From Saprospiraceae bacterium (GTDB lineage Bacteria > Bacteroidota > Bacteroidia > Chitinophagales > Saprospiraceae), in contig JADKCC010000016.1 in assembly GCA_016714785.1 (NCBI GenBank), forward strand, positions 1 to 64,000: DNA of 64,000 nt. The letters run 5' to 3'. Both the position numbers and the translations under genes were made by a program. Below, in pieces: positions 23,877 to 34,254 of this stretch (positions are counted from its first letter, which is position 1; each line of letters opens with the position of its first letter). The notes below the pieces were generated by a model that had not been told where the DNA came from, searched no databases, and saw only the letters and a program-made list of their open reading frames with translations.

Positions 23877-25286
23877 ATGATGATATACAAGCATCTAAAT
23901 ATCAAGCCAATAGCAATCATCTTCATGATGTGGTTTGCTGGAATTCTATCTGCTCAAGTATCGGCAGATGAGGGGAAAGAACTTTATAAAGCAAATTGTG
24001 CTGCCTGTCACAGCAAGGATATGCGAAGTGCTGCGACCGGTCCTGCACTAGGTGGAGCACAGGCCAAATGGGCAGATGATGCTGCACTTTATGATTGGGT
24101 AAGGAATTCACAGGCTATGATAGCAAAGGGTCATCCTCGTGCGGTAGAAGTATGGAATCAATACAAACCTACTGTCATGACAGCTTTCCCAGCTCTGACG
24201 GATGACCAAATAGGAAGTCTATTCGCCTATATTAATGGCGTTTATGACGGTACTTATGGCCCTAAAAAAGATCCAGCTGCTGCGGGGGCTGCACCTGTAA
24301 AAGAGGAAGAGAAGAGCCAGCTGCCAATGTATTTAATCATTGCATCTATTTTAGCTGTTTTAGCTTTATTGTTAACCAAAATTATTTCTAATCTAAATCA
24401 AATAGCTTCTGCTAAAGAAGGTGAACACGTAGAAGCTAAGACTATAGCGCAAATATTAACATCTAAGGGGGTAGTGACATTCCTTATTTTTGCTGCAATC
24501 ATTCTAGGTGCATATACCACAGTCAATAAAGCGACTGAGTTGGGCCGTCAGGAAGGATATGCGCCAGATCAACCAATTAAATTTTCACATGCTACCCATG
24601 CAGGAGTCAATAAAATAGATTGTCAATATTGTCATGATAGTGCTAGAAGATCTAAACACTCTTCTATCCCTGGTACCAATACCTGTATGAACTGTCATGC
24701 AGCAATCAAAAATGGTAGTACTTATGGAACAGCAGAAATTACAAAGATTTATGCTTCAATAGGTTATGACCCAGCCAGTAATAAGTACATTGAAAATTAT
24801 GAGTCAAAATCGGAAGAGGACATAAAAGCTATCTATACCAAGTGGATAGGGGATGAGTATAAGAGAGTAAAAGAGTTGGCTGATTTAGATGCAGCTGGCG
24901 AAAGCGAAGTGGCAAAACAATGGGCTGATATTAAAAAATCGCTTACTAATGATCAGAAAAAACAAATTCAAGGTCCGATAGAGTGGGTGAGAATTCATAA
25001 TCTTCCTGACCATGTTTATTTTAACCACTCACAACACGTTACAGTGGGTAAACTTGAATGCCAGACCTGTCATGGTAAAGTAGAAGAAATGGAAGTATTG
25101 AAACAAATGTCTCCATTATCTATGGGATGGTGTATCAATTGCCACAGACAGACAGAAGTGAAATTTAAAGATAATGCATATTATGCCAATTATACACGCT
25201 ACCATGAAGAGATGGCAGCAGGTAAGAGAGATAAAGTGACGGTGGCAGATATCGGTGGACTTGAATGTCAGAAATGCCATTATTAA
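23877..25286 (+). CDS. actA: alternative complex III multiheme cytochrome c subunit ActA
   Basis: 469 residues with a signal peptide, a single-heme domain (CAACH near residue 41), a central membrane-anchor region (helices near residues 150-170 and 197-217) and a five-heme domain (CQYCH about 249, CMNCH about 270, CQTCH about 395, CINCH about 419, CQKCH about 464). It belongs to the alternative complex III, which oxidises quinol and reduces cytochrome c in place of the bc1 complex; ActA is the periplasmic electron-conducting subunit. The extra N-terminal mono-heme domain makes six hemes and is seen in Bacteroidota forms. First gene of a long operon; actB follows after 51 bp. Confidence 0.95.
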   Translation: MMIYKHLNIKPIAIIFMMWFAGILSAQVSADEGKELYKANCAACHSKDMRSAATGPALGGAQAKWADDAALYDWVRNSQAMIAKGHPRAVEVWNQYKPTVMTAFPALTDDQIGSLFAYINGVYDGTYGPKKDPAAAGAAPVKEEEKSQLPMYLIIASILAVLALLLTKIISNLNQIASAKEGEHVEAKTIAQILTSKGVVTFLIFAAIILGAYTTVNKATELGRQEGYAPDQPIKFSHATHAGVNKIDCQYCHDSARRSKHSSIPGTNTCMNCHAAIKNGSTYGTAEITKIYASIGYDPASNKYIENYESKSEEDIKAIYTKWIGDEYKRVKELADLDAAGESEVAKQWADIKKSLTNDQKKQIQGPIEWVRIHNLPDHVYFNHSQHVTVGKLECQTCHGKVEEMEVLKQMSPLSMGWCINCHRQTEVKFKDNAYYANYTRYHEEMAAGKRDKVTVADIGGLECQKCHY

Positions 25287-25337
25287 TTACCAATTTGTAC
25301 ATTTAATAGTTTAGACAATATTAATCTTAAGATATAA

Positions 25338-28300
25338 ATGGAAAAGCAGATAGATAATATTTGGATAGGTCAGAAGGACCTTACAAGAGATGACGAATTC
25401 ATGAAAATTGCAGATCAAGAGTTTGCTGAAGAGCAAGTTTCTTATGCAGATATGACTTCCAATCTTTCTGGAAACAGAAGAGATTTCCTTAAATTTCTTG
25501 GTTTTGGTTTGGGGGCAGCCACGGTTGCAGCTGGTTGTGATATTCCAGTCAAAAGGGCCATTCCTTATGTAGTAAAGCCAGATCAGATCGTACCGGGTGT
25601 GGCCAACTATTATGCATCTACCTTCGTCAATGGTGGTGATTATTGTCCTATCCTTGTGAAAACTAGGGAAGGAAGACCCATTAAGATTGAGGGAAATGAT
25701 CTATCTCCACTCACTGGTGGAGGCACATCTGCAAGAGCTCAAGCTTCTGTACTAAGTTTGTACGATACCAACAGATTTACAGGCCCTAAATTAAAAGATG
25801 GTGCTGGATGGAAGGATTCTTCTTGGGAGGAAATAGACAAGATTGTGTCTGTTACCTTAGAGAGTTCAAAAAATGTAAGAATCGTAACTAATACAGTCCT
25901 GAGCCCAACGGCTAAAAAGGCAATGAATGAATTCACTGCCAAATATGTTGGAGCAAAAATCGTCACTTACGATCCTGTTTCATCCTCTGCACTTTTAGAC
26001 GCTAATGAGAAGAATTTTGGCGCAAGAGTTGTACCTTCATATAAGTTTGATTTAGCGGATGTAATTGTCAGTTTTAATGCAGATTTTTTAGGCACATGGA
26101 TTTCCCCAGTTGAGTATGCAGCGGCTTATGCCAAAGGTAGAAAAATATCTGACATTTCTAAAGCAAAAATGTCTAGGCATATTCAGGTAGAAAGTCACAT
26201 GTCGTTGACTGGATCCAATGCTGACAATAGAATACTGGTCAAGCCAACAGAGCAAGGTGTAGCTATAGCACAATTATACAATGATATAACAGGTGGAAGT
26301 GCAAGTACCACTGGTTTAAATGCCAAAGCAAAAAAAGCAATTTCCAAAGTAGCAGCAGAATTAAAAGCAGCACAAGGGAAATCATTGGTAGTCAGTGCAT
26401 CAAACAATGTCACGGAACAGTTGATGGTCAATGCAATCAATCATACCTTAGGAAATTATGGCAACACAATAGATATGTCAGCACCATCTTTCCAAAGACA
26501 AGGTAGTGATACTGATATGAAAATGTTGGTAGATGAGATCAAATCTGGTGCAGTAGATGTGATCATATTTAATGAAGCAAATCCAGTATTTGACTCCGCT
26601 TATGGTAATATATTAAAAGATGCCTTGGCAAAAGTTAAAAATAAAGTTTCTTTTGCAAAAGTGAATGACGAGACTACTGATTTGTGTAATGTGGTAGCTC
26701 CAACTCATCATTTCTTGGAATCATGGGGAGATGTAGAAGCTAAAAAAGGTCATTATTCTTTGGTGCAACCAACAATTGCTCCATTGTTTAAGACAAGACA
26801 AGCTGAAATGTCACTTTTAATATGGTCTGCTAGTACTGCGCTAGATCAAACCAAAGAACAACCTTATTATGAGTACTTAAAAGATTCTTGGAAATCTACA
26901 GTATTCGCTAGCCAAAATGAATTTAGCTCTTTCCAAGCTTTTTGGGATAGTGCAGTGCATGATGGAATTTTCAATACCAATAGTGGCAACGCACCTTCAT
27001 ATACACAGACTGAAATTGGAAGTGACATTACAAAACCAGGTACATCAGAATTAGAGATTTCTTATTTTGAAACAGTGCAAATGGCTAATGGTCAGTACGC
27101 TGGAAATCCTTGGTTGATGGAAATGGCAGATCCTGTAACTAGGACAGTTTGGGGCAATTATCTTGCTGTTCCAGTTAATTTTGACGGTGTGAGAACGATG
27201 GTTGGTTTTAATGACCTAGTGGATGGTGAGTTAGTAGAATTGACTATAGGGGATAAAAAAATGACATTGCCTGTTGTGCAACAGTTTGGACAAATGCCAG
27301 GCACTGTTTCTCTAGCTTTGGGTTACGGACGAACCAATGCAGGCAATACTGGTAATAATGTTGGTGTCAATGTGAATGATTGTCTTACATTAGGTGCAAA
27401 TGGTCCTGCATATTATAATACAAATGTAAGTGTATCAAGTAAAGTCGGCAAAGAAAAAGACTTCTCTTGTGTACAATATCACCATACTATTGGTGTAAAA
27501 GGTATTGATAAAGAATCAGGTAAAGAAATAAATGCAGACGAAGCTGCTTTAGTATTTTTTGATTACTTCACTGGTGTGAAAGGATTCCAAGGAGCACTGA
27601 CGGATAGATCTGTGATATATACTTCCAACGTTGCTGAACTCAAGGACAGTGTGGAGCATCTTCAAGAGAGAAGAAAACATGCACAACACTTAAATGACCA
27701 GCAAATCTATGGTGGATTTGATGATATGTATGCACTGGGTCACCATTGGGGCATGCATGTTGACTTAAATGCTTGTATAGGCTGTGGTACATGTACTGTA
27801 GCGTGTATGTCAGAAAACAATGTGCCTGTTGTGGGAAAACATGAAGTGGCTATTCATCATGAAATGACATGGTTGCGTATAGATAGATATTATTATGGAG
27901 ATGTTGAAAATCCAAATACCATCTACCAACCTATGATGTGTCAACATTGTGATAATGCGCCATGCGAAAATGTTTGTCCGGTTAATGCATCTAACCACAG
28001 TTCTGAGGGTTTGAACCAAATGGCGTACAATAGATGTATAGGTACAAGGTATTGTGCAAACAACTGTCCATATAAAGTGAGAAGATTCAATTGGTTAGAT
28101 TATACCAAAGCAGATCTTTGGCCAGCTAACCAACCGAGACTTCAAGAAGAGAGTGTTCCATTCATGGCTGACAACCTAACAAGAATGGTGTTGAATCCAG
28201 ATGTAACGGTTAGATCAAGAGGTGTCATTGAAAAATGTAGTTTCTGTGTTCAAAGGATTCAAGAAGGTAAATTAACAGCTAAAACTGAAGGCAGATTACT

Positions 28301-28505
28301 TTCAGATAGAGATGTTCGTACAGCTTGTCAGACAGCTTGTCCAACAGGAGCCATAACGTTTGGAGATATGAATAATAAGAAAGGTGAATTGACTGCAAAG
28401 TTGGAGTCACCATTGAATTATATTGCATTGGAAGAGATAAATGTAAGATCTTCAGTTACTTATACTATGAAGATTAATAATCGTGATAAATCTTTTGACG
28501 CTTAA
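25338..28505 (+). CDS. actB: alternative complex III iron-sulfur/molybdopterin-like subunit ActB
   Basis: 1055 residues. A twin-arginine type signal, NRRDFLKFLGFG, followed by AAGC suggests Tat export and lipid anchoring. The first 750 residues are a molybdopterin oxidoreductase-like domain, which in ACIII does not bind the cofactor. The C-terminal 250 residues are a ferredoxin-like domain with four cluster motifs: CIGCGTCTVAC (about 812), CQHCDNAPCENVCP (about 867), CIGTRYCANNCP (about 898) and CSFC...CQTACP (about 964-1000), giving three 4Fe-4S and one 3Fe-4S cluster as in the known structures. Electrons from quinol pass through these clusters to the hemes of ActA. Confidence 0.95.
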   Translation: MEKQIDNIWIGQKDLTRDDEFMKIADQEFAEEQVSYADMTSNLSGNRRDFLKFLGFGLGAATVAAGCDIPVKRAIPYVVKPDQIVPGVANYYASTFVNGGDYCPILVKTREGRPIKIEGNDLSPLTGGGTSARAQASVLSLYDTNRFTGPKLKDGAGWKDSSWEEIDKIVSVTLESSKNVRIVTNTVLSPTAKKAMNEFTAKYVGAKIVTYDPVSSSALLDANEKNFGARVVPSYKFDLADVIVSFNADFLGTWISPVEYAAAYAKGRKISDISKAKMSRHIQVESHMSLTGSNADNRILVKPTEQGVAIAQLYNDITGGSASTTGLNAKAKKAISKVAAELKAAQGKSLVVSASNNVTEQLMVNAINHTLGNYGNTIDMSAPSFQRQGSDTDMKMLVDEIKSGAVDVIIFNEANPVFDSAYGNILKDALAKVKNKVSFAKVNDETTDLCNVVAPTHHFLESWGDVEAKKGHYSLVQPTIAPLFKTRQAEMSLLIWSASTALDQTKEQPYYEYLKDSWKSTVFASQNEFSSFQAFWDSAVHDGIFNTNSGNAPSYTQTEIGSDITKPGTSELEISYFETVQMANGQYAGNPWLMEMADPVTRTVWGNYLAVPVNFDGVRTMVGFNDLVDGELVELTIGDKKMTLPVVQQFGQMPGTVSLALGYGRTNAGNTGNNVGVNVNDCLTLGANGPAYYNTNVSVSSKVGKEKDFSCVQYHHTIGVKGIDKESGKEINADEAALVFFDYFTGVKGFQGALTDRSVIYTSNVAELKDSVEHLQERRKHAQHLNDQQIYGGFDDMYALGHHWGMHVDLNACIGCGTCTVACMSENNVPVVGKHEVAIHHEMTWLRIDRYYYGDVENPNTIYQPMMCQHCDNAPCENVCPVNASNHSSEGLNQMAYNRCIGTRYCANNCPYKVRRFNWLDYTKADLWPANQPRLQEESVPFMADNLTRMVLNPDVTVRSRGVIEKCSFCVQRIQEGKLTAKTEGRLLSDRDVRTACQTACPTGAITFGDMNNKKGELTAKLESPLNYIALEEINVRSSVTYTMKINNRDKSFDA

Positions 28506-28545
28506 TTTTATATTAACTTTAGAAATAACATTCAAAATATAGACA

Positions 28546-29976
28546 ATGAGTGCTGTTGTAAGTCCTATTAGAAAACCCTTGATAACGGGGAATAAAACCT
28601 ATCATCAGATCACTGAGGATTTGATCTCACCTACAGAAAAAACACCAACTAAAGAATGGGTCATTGGATTCGTATTATCTGTTGCAGTGTTGACTTATGG
28701 TGTATTTTGCATCCTCTGGACAATTTGGGTAGGTATTGGCTCCTGGAATCTGAACAGAACCATAAACTGGTCTTGGGATATTACCAATTTTGTTTGGTGG
28801 ATTGGTATCGGTCATGCGGGTACTTTAATTTCTGCCATATTATTGTTATTCAGGCAGAAATGGCGTACAGGTGTAAATAGGGCAGCAGAAGCGATGACCA
28901 TATTTGCAGTAATGTGCGCAGGGCTTTTCCCTCTCATTCACATGGGGCGTATATGGTTAGCAATGTTTATCATGCCTTATCCTAATACAAGAGGTCCACT
29001 TTGGCCCAATTTTAACTCTCCGTTGTTGTGGGACGTATTCGCGATATCTACTTATCTTACCGTTTCCTTATTGTTTTGGTACACAGGTTTGGTACCTGAT
29101 TTTGCAACAGTAAGAGATAGAGCTAAAGGATTAAGAAGGAAAATATACAATACTTTGTCTTTTGGTTGGACTGGTTCTGCGAAGCATTGGCAAAGATGGG
29201 AGTCTTTATCATTAGTACTTGCAGGGCTTTCTACTCCTTTGGTACTTTCAGTTCACACCATAGTAAGTTTTGACTTTGCTACTTCAGTTATACCTGGTTG
29301 GCATACAACGATATTTCCTCCTTATTTCGTAGCAGGAGCAATTTTTTCAGGTTTTGCCATGGTATTGACTTTGATGATAATCACTCGTAAGTTGTTACAT
29401 TTGGAAGATTATATTACCGTTGAGCACATAGAGTCAATGAATAAGGTAATCCTTCTTACTGGAACTATTGTAGGTGTTGCATATTTGACTGAATTATTCA
29501 TAGCTTGGTATTCGGGGTATGTGTATGAGCAGTTTGCATTCTTTAATAGAGCTTTAGGCCCTTACTGGTGGTCATATTTCGGCATGATGTTTTGTAATGT
29601 GATTTCTCCTCAGTTTTTCTGGAAAAAATCTTGGAGAAGAAACATAACTTTGACATTTTTCTTATCTATTTTAGTAAATATTGGAATGTGGTTTGAGCGA
29701 TTTGTCATCATTGCCACCACATTAGCGAGAGATTATTTACCATCAAGCTGGAGTTTGTATTCACCAAGTTGGGTGGAGATAGGAATTTACATAGGTACTT
29801 TTGGTTTGTTTTTTACTTGTTTTCTTATTTTCGTGAGAGTTGCTCCAGTGGTAGCTGTTGCTGAGATTAAGAGTATATTAAAATCTGCTGGTGACCAATA
29901 TGTAGGGGATAATGCCACACATAAGCATCATCATCATGATGCAGATCACGGTTCTTCACATACAGACCATCATTAA
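28546..29976 (+). CDS. actC: alternative complex III NrfD-like quinol-oxidising membrane subunit ActC
   Basis: 476 residues with about ten membrane helices, of the NrfD/PsrC family. Recognisable parts are WTIWVGIGSWNLNRTINWSW near the start, GHAGTLISAILLLFRQKWR and FMVLTLMI-type helices; in ACIII this subunit carries the quinol-binding site next to the 3Fe-4S cluster of ActB. The tail (KHHHHDADHGSSHTDHH) is very histidine-rich. It sits 40 bp after actB and 22 bp before actD. The histidine tail is not needed for the known function. Confidence 0.94.
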   Translation: MSAVVSPIRKPLITGNKTYHQITEDLISPTEKTPTKEWVIGFVLSVAVLTYGVFCILWTIWVGIGSWNLNRTINWSWDITNFVWWIGIGHAGTLISAILLLFRQKWRTGVNRAAEAMTIFAVMCAGLFPLIHMGRIWLAMFIMPYPNTRGPLWPNFNSPLLWDVFAISTYLTVSLLFWYTGLVPDFATVRDRAKGLRRKIYNTLSFGWTGSAKHWQRWESLSLVLAGLSTPLVLSVHTIVSFDFATSVIPGWHTTIFPPYFVAGAIFSGFAMVLTLMIITRKLLHLEDYITVEHIESMNKVILLTGTIVGVAYLTELFIAWYSGYVYEQFAFFNRALGPYWWSYFGMMFCNVISPQFFWKKSWRRNITLTFFLSILVNIGMWFERFVIIATTLARDYLPSSWSLYSPSWVEIGIYIGTFGLFFTCFLIFVRVAPVVAVAEIKSILKSAGDQYVGDNATHKHHHHDADHGSSHTDHH

Positions 29977-29998
29977 TTAATAGTTTAATTCATTTTCG

Positions 29999-30523
29999 AT
30001 GTCAAAAAATAATCATACTGAAGTTATTTACGGTCTTTACAACGATGAAGAAGATTTGTTGAGAGCAGTAAAACTTGCTAAGAAAGATCATTTGGAAATA
30101 TATGATGTTTATACACCTTTTCCAGTACATGGTTTAGATCCTATTCTTGGTCTAGAAGAATCAAGATTGCATCAGGCTGGATTTATTTATGGAGCTTTAG
30201 GTACACTGACAGCATTTTTGGGTATGTCTTGGGTTTTTACCAAGGATTGGCCAAATATTTTTGGTGGTAAACCTTATTGGTCAGTACCTGCTTTTATCCC
30301 AATTACTTTTGAGTTGACAGTTTTATTTGCAGCAGTAGGTATGACTGTAACATTTTATGTAATCAATGGTTTGGGACCAGGTGTTGTCAATAATCACTTG
30401 GATGACAGAATCACTGACGATAAATTTTGTATAGCTTTTGACAAATCTGCTGTAAATTCTGATAAAGCGGAAGCTTTTTTCAGTACAACAGGTGCGGAAG
30501 AAGTAAATTCTAAAACGATTTAA
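29999..30523 (+). CDS. actD: alternative complex III subunit ActD (DUF3341)
   Basis: 174 residues. The N-terminal soluble part has the family pattern EVIYGLYNDEEDLLRAVKLA and YDVYTPFPVHGLD, followed by two membrane helices (about 62-82 and 100-122) and a short tail. DUF3341 proteins are the ActD subunit of ACIII, at the cytoplasmic side of the complex. The gene lies between actC and actE with short gaps. Confidence 0.93.
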   Translation: MSKNNHTEVIYGLYNDEEDLLRAVKLAKKDHLEIYDVYTPFPVHGLDPILGLEESRLHQAGFIYGALGTLTAFLGMSWVFTKDWPNIFGGKPYWSVPAFIPITFELTVLFAAVGMTVTFYVINGLGPGVVNNHLDDRITDDKFCIAFDKSAVNSDKAEAFFSTTGAEEVNSKTI

Positions 30524-30535
30524 GTATAATTGAAA

Positions 30536-31357
30536 ATGAATAGCAAATATCAATTTTACGGTACTTTCATGTTTTTATTGGCTTTGATTTTGACATCTTG
30601 TCAATCAACGGGTGTAAACAAAACAGGAAGTGAATACATGCCAGATATGGCACATTCAGTGGCTTATGAAGCGAACACGTATGGTTACTATTACCATAAT
30701 AGATGGGGCACTGAAGATGATTTACACAAGATGGTACAGCCTAGAAAACCAATAGGTGGCACAATAGCAAGAGGTATGGCAGGAATGGCGCACGAAGGCC
30801 GTGGTATTGCTTATACTGCAAATGGTTCTGTACCTTATTATTATGGTAATTCTGAAGAAGAAAGAACAAGAGCAACCGCTGAAGTTATTAATAATCCTTT
30901 TCCAATAAGTAAAGGTAGCCTAGAAAAGGGCAAAGCCTTATATAATATTCAGTGTGCTATTTGTCATGGAGAAAAAGCAGATGGTGCTGGTTACTTGGTA
31001 AGAGATGATGGTGGAAAATATCCTGTACAACCTGCGATATTGACATCTGATGACTTTATTGCTTCTTCTAATGGTAGATACTACCACGCTATTATGTATG
31101 GTAAAAACTTGATGGGTGGCTATTCTGACAAACTTTCTTACGAAGAAAGATGGTATGTTATTCAGTATATAAGGTCCTTACAAGCAGCATCTAAAAAATT
31201 GGAATACAGCGAAAAGGCTAATAATTTTAATACCACTGACACGCCTTACAGTGTGATTGCTGCAAAATTGGCTTCTTCCCCAAAAGGTGATGTTGCAGTA
31301 GTAGCTACAGACAGTATAGTGGTAGATCATACACATGATGCTAAAAGTCATCATTAA
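30536..31357 (+). CDS. actE: alternative complex III monoheme cytochrome c lipoprotein ActE
   Basis: 273 residues from the ATG at 30536 (an in-frame TTG two codons earlier is less likely). A lipoprotein signal with lipobox LTSC (Cys near residue 21) anchors it to the outer face of the membrane. One heme motif, CAICHG, is at about residue 141, with the axial Met in NLMGGYSDKLS. ActE is the subunit that takes electrons from ActA and can hand them to the oxidase. It ends in a histidine-containing tail. Confidence 0.92.
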   Translation: MNSKYQFYGTFMFLLALILTSCQSTGVNKTGSEYMPDMAHSVAYEANTYGYYYHNRWGTEDDLHKMVQPRKPIGGTIARGMAGMAHEGRGIAYTANGSVPYYYGNSEEERTRATAEVINNPFPISKGSLEKGKALYNIQCAICHGEKADGAGYLVRDDGGKYPVQPAILTSDDFIASSNGRYYHAIMYGKNLMGGYSDKLSYEERWYVIQYIRSLQAASKKLEYSEKANNFNTTDTPYSVIAAKLASSPKGDVAVVATDSIVVDHTHDAKSHH

Positions 31358-31391
31358 TTAATTAGAGAACCAAAAAGAAATTCAAAAAGAT

Positions 31392-32681
31392 ATGAACCAA
31401 TATACATTTGCATCCAGTCACCGTAACGTACTTCTCGGGGCCATTGGTTTAGGTATAGTGTGCTTGATATTGACGTGGATGGGTGACGACGCTTATCACA
31501 CTAGATTCTGGACCAATTTTTTGCACAATTCTGTGTTTTTCACTATGATATCAGCAATGGCTTTGTTTTTCATTGCGGCGTGTGTGACAGCTTATGCAGG
31601 ATGGCATACGACATTTAAGAGAGTTTGGGAGGCATACTCTATATTTCTAATAGTAGGTTTAGTTTTGCTTGCTATTGTAGGTCTTGGAAATTATTTTCAC
31701 TGGCACCATTTATATCATTGGGCGGATGATGCAGGTGTTGAAGCTGACCCAATATTGAAGGGCAAGTCTTCCTTCCTAAACAAAAATTGGTATATGTTAG
31801 GTACAATAATTTTTGTGGGTGCTTGGGCGTTTTTTGCACATAAATTAAGAAGCTTATCTTTGGAAGAGGATTTGGTTGGTAATAGTTCCTTTAAACAACA
31901 TAAATCTATGCGATTTTGGGCAGCTATAGTATTACCTATTTTTGGTTTTACAAGTGCGGCCATGATTTGGCAGTGGGTAATGAGTGTAGATGCACATTGG
32001 TATAGTACACTTTTTGCTTGGTACTCTACTGCAAGTGCATTTGTTTCCATGATAGCCCTGACGATATTATTGATTATATTTTTAAAAAATAAAGGATACT
32101 TTACCGTTGTTAATGATAACCATATTCATGATTTAGGTAAGTTTTTATTTGCTATAAGTATATTTTGGACCTATTTATGGTTTTCACAGTTTATGCTGAT
32201 TTGGTATGCAAACATAGGGGAAGAGACCATTTACTTCAGAGAAAGATATGATAATTATCCATATTTATTTTTTGGCAACTTAATCATTAACTTTTTAGTA
32301 CCTTTCTTTATATTAATGAGAAATGATACTAAACGTAAATTTGGTTCTGTAAGTTTTGTCGCAATAATTGTACTTTTGGGACATTGGGTAGATTATTTTT
32401 TAATGATAAAACCAGGCGCTTTGATAAATAGAAACCATGCCTTGGGTCATGGTCATGAAGAGCATGGTGCTGACGCAGCTGGTCATGGTGCAGAACATGC
32501 TGTAGCTCATTCAAGCGAATTTGTTGCAGGCTTTACCATGCCGGGTTTATTAGAGTTGGGCACATTTATAGGGTTTTTAGGATTGTTTTTATACGTAGCA
32601 CTTACTGTTTTATCTAAATCAGCTTTGGTACCTAAGAATGATCCGTACTTAGATGAGAGTATTCATCACCATGTTATATAA
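31392..32681 (+). CDS. actF: alternative complex III NrfD-like membrane subunit ActF
   Basis: 429 residues with about ten membrane helices, the second NrfD-like subunit of ACIII. Typical segments include IWQWVMSVDAHWYSTLFAWY and FLFAISIFWTYLWFSQFMLI. A histidine-rich loop (HALGHGHEEHGADAAGHG) lies between the last helices. ActC and ActF are related by duplication and together form the membrane core. coxB follows after 31 bp. Confidence 0.94.
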   Translation: MNQYTFASSHRNVLLGAIGLGIVCLILTWMGDDAYHTRFWTNFLHNSVFFTMISAMALFFIAACVTAYAGWHTTFKRVWEAYSIFLIVGLVLLAIVGLGNYFHWHHLYHWADDAGVEADPILKGKSSFLNKNWYMLGTIIFVGAWAFFAHKLRSLSLEEDLVGNSSFKQHKSMRFWAAIVLPIFGFTSAAMIWQWVMSVDAHWYSTLFAWYSTASAFVSMIALTILLIIFLKNKGYFTVVNDNHIHDLGKFLFAISIFWTYLWFSQFMLIWYANIGEETIYFRERYDNYPYLFFGNLIINFLVPFFILMRNDTKRKFGSVSFVAIIVLLGHWVDYFLMIKPGALINRNHALGHGHEEHGADAAGHGAEHAVAHSSEFVAGFTMPGLLELGTFIGFLGLFLYVALTVLSKSALVPKNDPYLDESIHHHVI

Positions 32682-32712
32682 ACATTAATCGTAATAAGAT
32701 AAATAGTAAGAA

Positions 32713-34233
32713 ATGACTTATTTAATAGCTTTTGCAATCATCTTTCTACTGGCGGTAGTCGTTATTCAGATAGGAAAATTAACTGAGCTTTCAGCTCGTA
32801 TTCGAGGAGAAGAAGCAGTAGAAAAATCTAGCAATACTACTCAAGGAATTGCCTTGGTTGTATTTATGATAGTATTTTTAGTTGGCACAGTATGGTCAGC
32901 ATGGGCATATAAAAATGACATGTTAGGGTATGGACCTTTGACATCTGCATCAGCACATGGATTTGAGTTGGATCATATCTTTAATGTGACTTTATTCTTC
33001 ACCGGTATCGTTTTTATCCTTACACACATTTTCCTTTTTTGGTATTCTTATAAATATAGGCGTACAGGTAATGACCGGAAAGCGTTATTTTTCGCTCATG
33101 ATACCAAATTAGAGCTTATTTGGACAGTTGTTCCTGCGATAGTGATGACCTACTTGGTTGCAAATGGGTTAATCGCATGGAATAATATATTCCCGACATT
33201 AACGTCTGAAGATAAATACTTAGAGATCGAAGCTACAGGTTATCAATTTGCTTGGGATATCAGGTATCCTGGTGGTGATGGTAAATTAGGTAATAAAGAT
33301 TTTCGTTTAATAGATCCTGCAAACAATAGTTTAGGTATTGATTGGAAGGATGAAGCTTCAGTGGATGATATAATTCTAGGCGGTAGTGACAAGATTTATT
33401 TACCCAAAGATTCAACTATAAAAGTTCGTATCACTGCTAAAGATGTATTGCATAATTTTTATTTACCACATTTCAGGGTAAAGATGGACGCTGTACCTGG
33501 CTTACCTACTTCATTTATTTTTACGCCAGTCAAAACAACTAAAGAATTTAGAGAACAATTAAGTGCTTTTCCTGAATGGCAAGTGCCTGCAGATCCAGCT
33601 GATCCATCAGGTCCAAAAAGATGGGAGAAATTCGAATATGAGTTAGCATGTGCTGAGTTATGTGGTAAAGGCCATTATTCTATGAGACGTGTGATTGAAG
33701 TAGTAGAAAGAGAGGAGTTTGATATTTGGTTGGCGGGACAAAAATCATTTTATGTTACCAATATAAGAGGCAAAGAAATTGATCCTTGGGCTGGCAAGAA
33801 GCTTTTCCCATTTGAGATTAAAGCCAGAGCGAGTGAATTAAAATCTGATATTGCAAATTTTATAAGCGATACAACAGGCACAGCAAATAGAAATATTCAG
33901 TTGAAACATGTTTTTTATGCAACTGGGTCTTCTGATTTGAATAGCGAGCTTTCCAAATATGAGCTTGATCACTTAGTTGAACTAATGAGCAAATACGCTA
34001 ACATGCGTGTAGAACTCGCAGGGCATACAGATAATGTAGGGGATGCGGCTTCTAATCTTAGCTTATCCAATAGTAGAGCAAATAAAGTGTTGGAGTATTT
34101 AATTAGTAAAGGTGTCAGTGCATCTAGATTGTCAGCTAAAGGATATGGGCAAGACCAGCCATTAGAAACAAATGATACTGCTGATGGAAGACAAATAAAT
34201 AGAAGAACTGAACTTAGAATAATTTCTAAATAA
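32713..34233 (+). CDS. coxB: cytochrome c oxidase subunit II fused to a C-terminal OmpA peptidoglycan-binding domain
   Basis: 506 residues. The first 350 are subunit II: a first helix, two further helices (about 48-68 and 95-115) and the CuA domain with HNFYLPHFRVKMD and CAELCGKGHYSM, which together give the His, two Cys, Glu carbonyl and Met ligands. No heme c motif is present. From about residue 380 to the end there is an OmpA/MotB-like domain: IQLKHVFYATGSSDLNSE, VELAGHTDNVGDAASN, LSLSNSRANKVLEYLISKG and GRQINRRTELRI. OmpA domains bind peptidoglycan, so this subunit could tether the oxidase to the cell wall. The fusion is in one open frame. Subunit II usually ends after the CuA domain, or carries a cytochrome c domain in caa3 forms. 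Confidence 0.93.
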   Translation: MTYLIAFAIIFLLAVVVIQIGKLTELSARIRGEEAVEKSSNTTQGIALVVFMIVFLVGTVWSAWAYKNDMLGYGPLTSASAHGFELDHIFNVTLFFTGIVFILTHIFLFWYSYKYRRTGNDRKALFFAHDTKLELIWTVVPAIVMTYLVANGLIAWNNIFPTLTSEDKYLEIEATGYQFAWDIRYPGGDGKLGNKDFRLIDPANNSLGIDWKDEASVDDIILGGSDKIYLPKDSTIKVRITAKDVLHNFYLPHFRVKMDAVPGLPTSFIFTPVKTTKEFREQLSAFPEWQVPADPADPSGPKRWEKFEYELACAELCGKGHYSMRRVIEVVEREEFDIWLAGQKSFYVTNIRGKEIDPWAGKKLFPFEIKARASELKSDIANFISDTTGTANRNIQLKHVFYATGSSDLNSELSKYELDHLVELMSKYANMRVELAGHTDNVGDAASNLSLSNSRANKVLEYLISKGVSASRLSAKGYGQDQPLETNDTADGRQINRRTELRIISK

Positions 34234-34254
34234 CAATCTAAATTTAAAAGTTAA

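Noticed and set aside
32713..34233. Cytochrome c domain at the end of coxB (true caa3 subunit II)
   Set aside because: No CxxCH motif is present; the C-terminal domain is OmpA-like instead.
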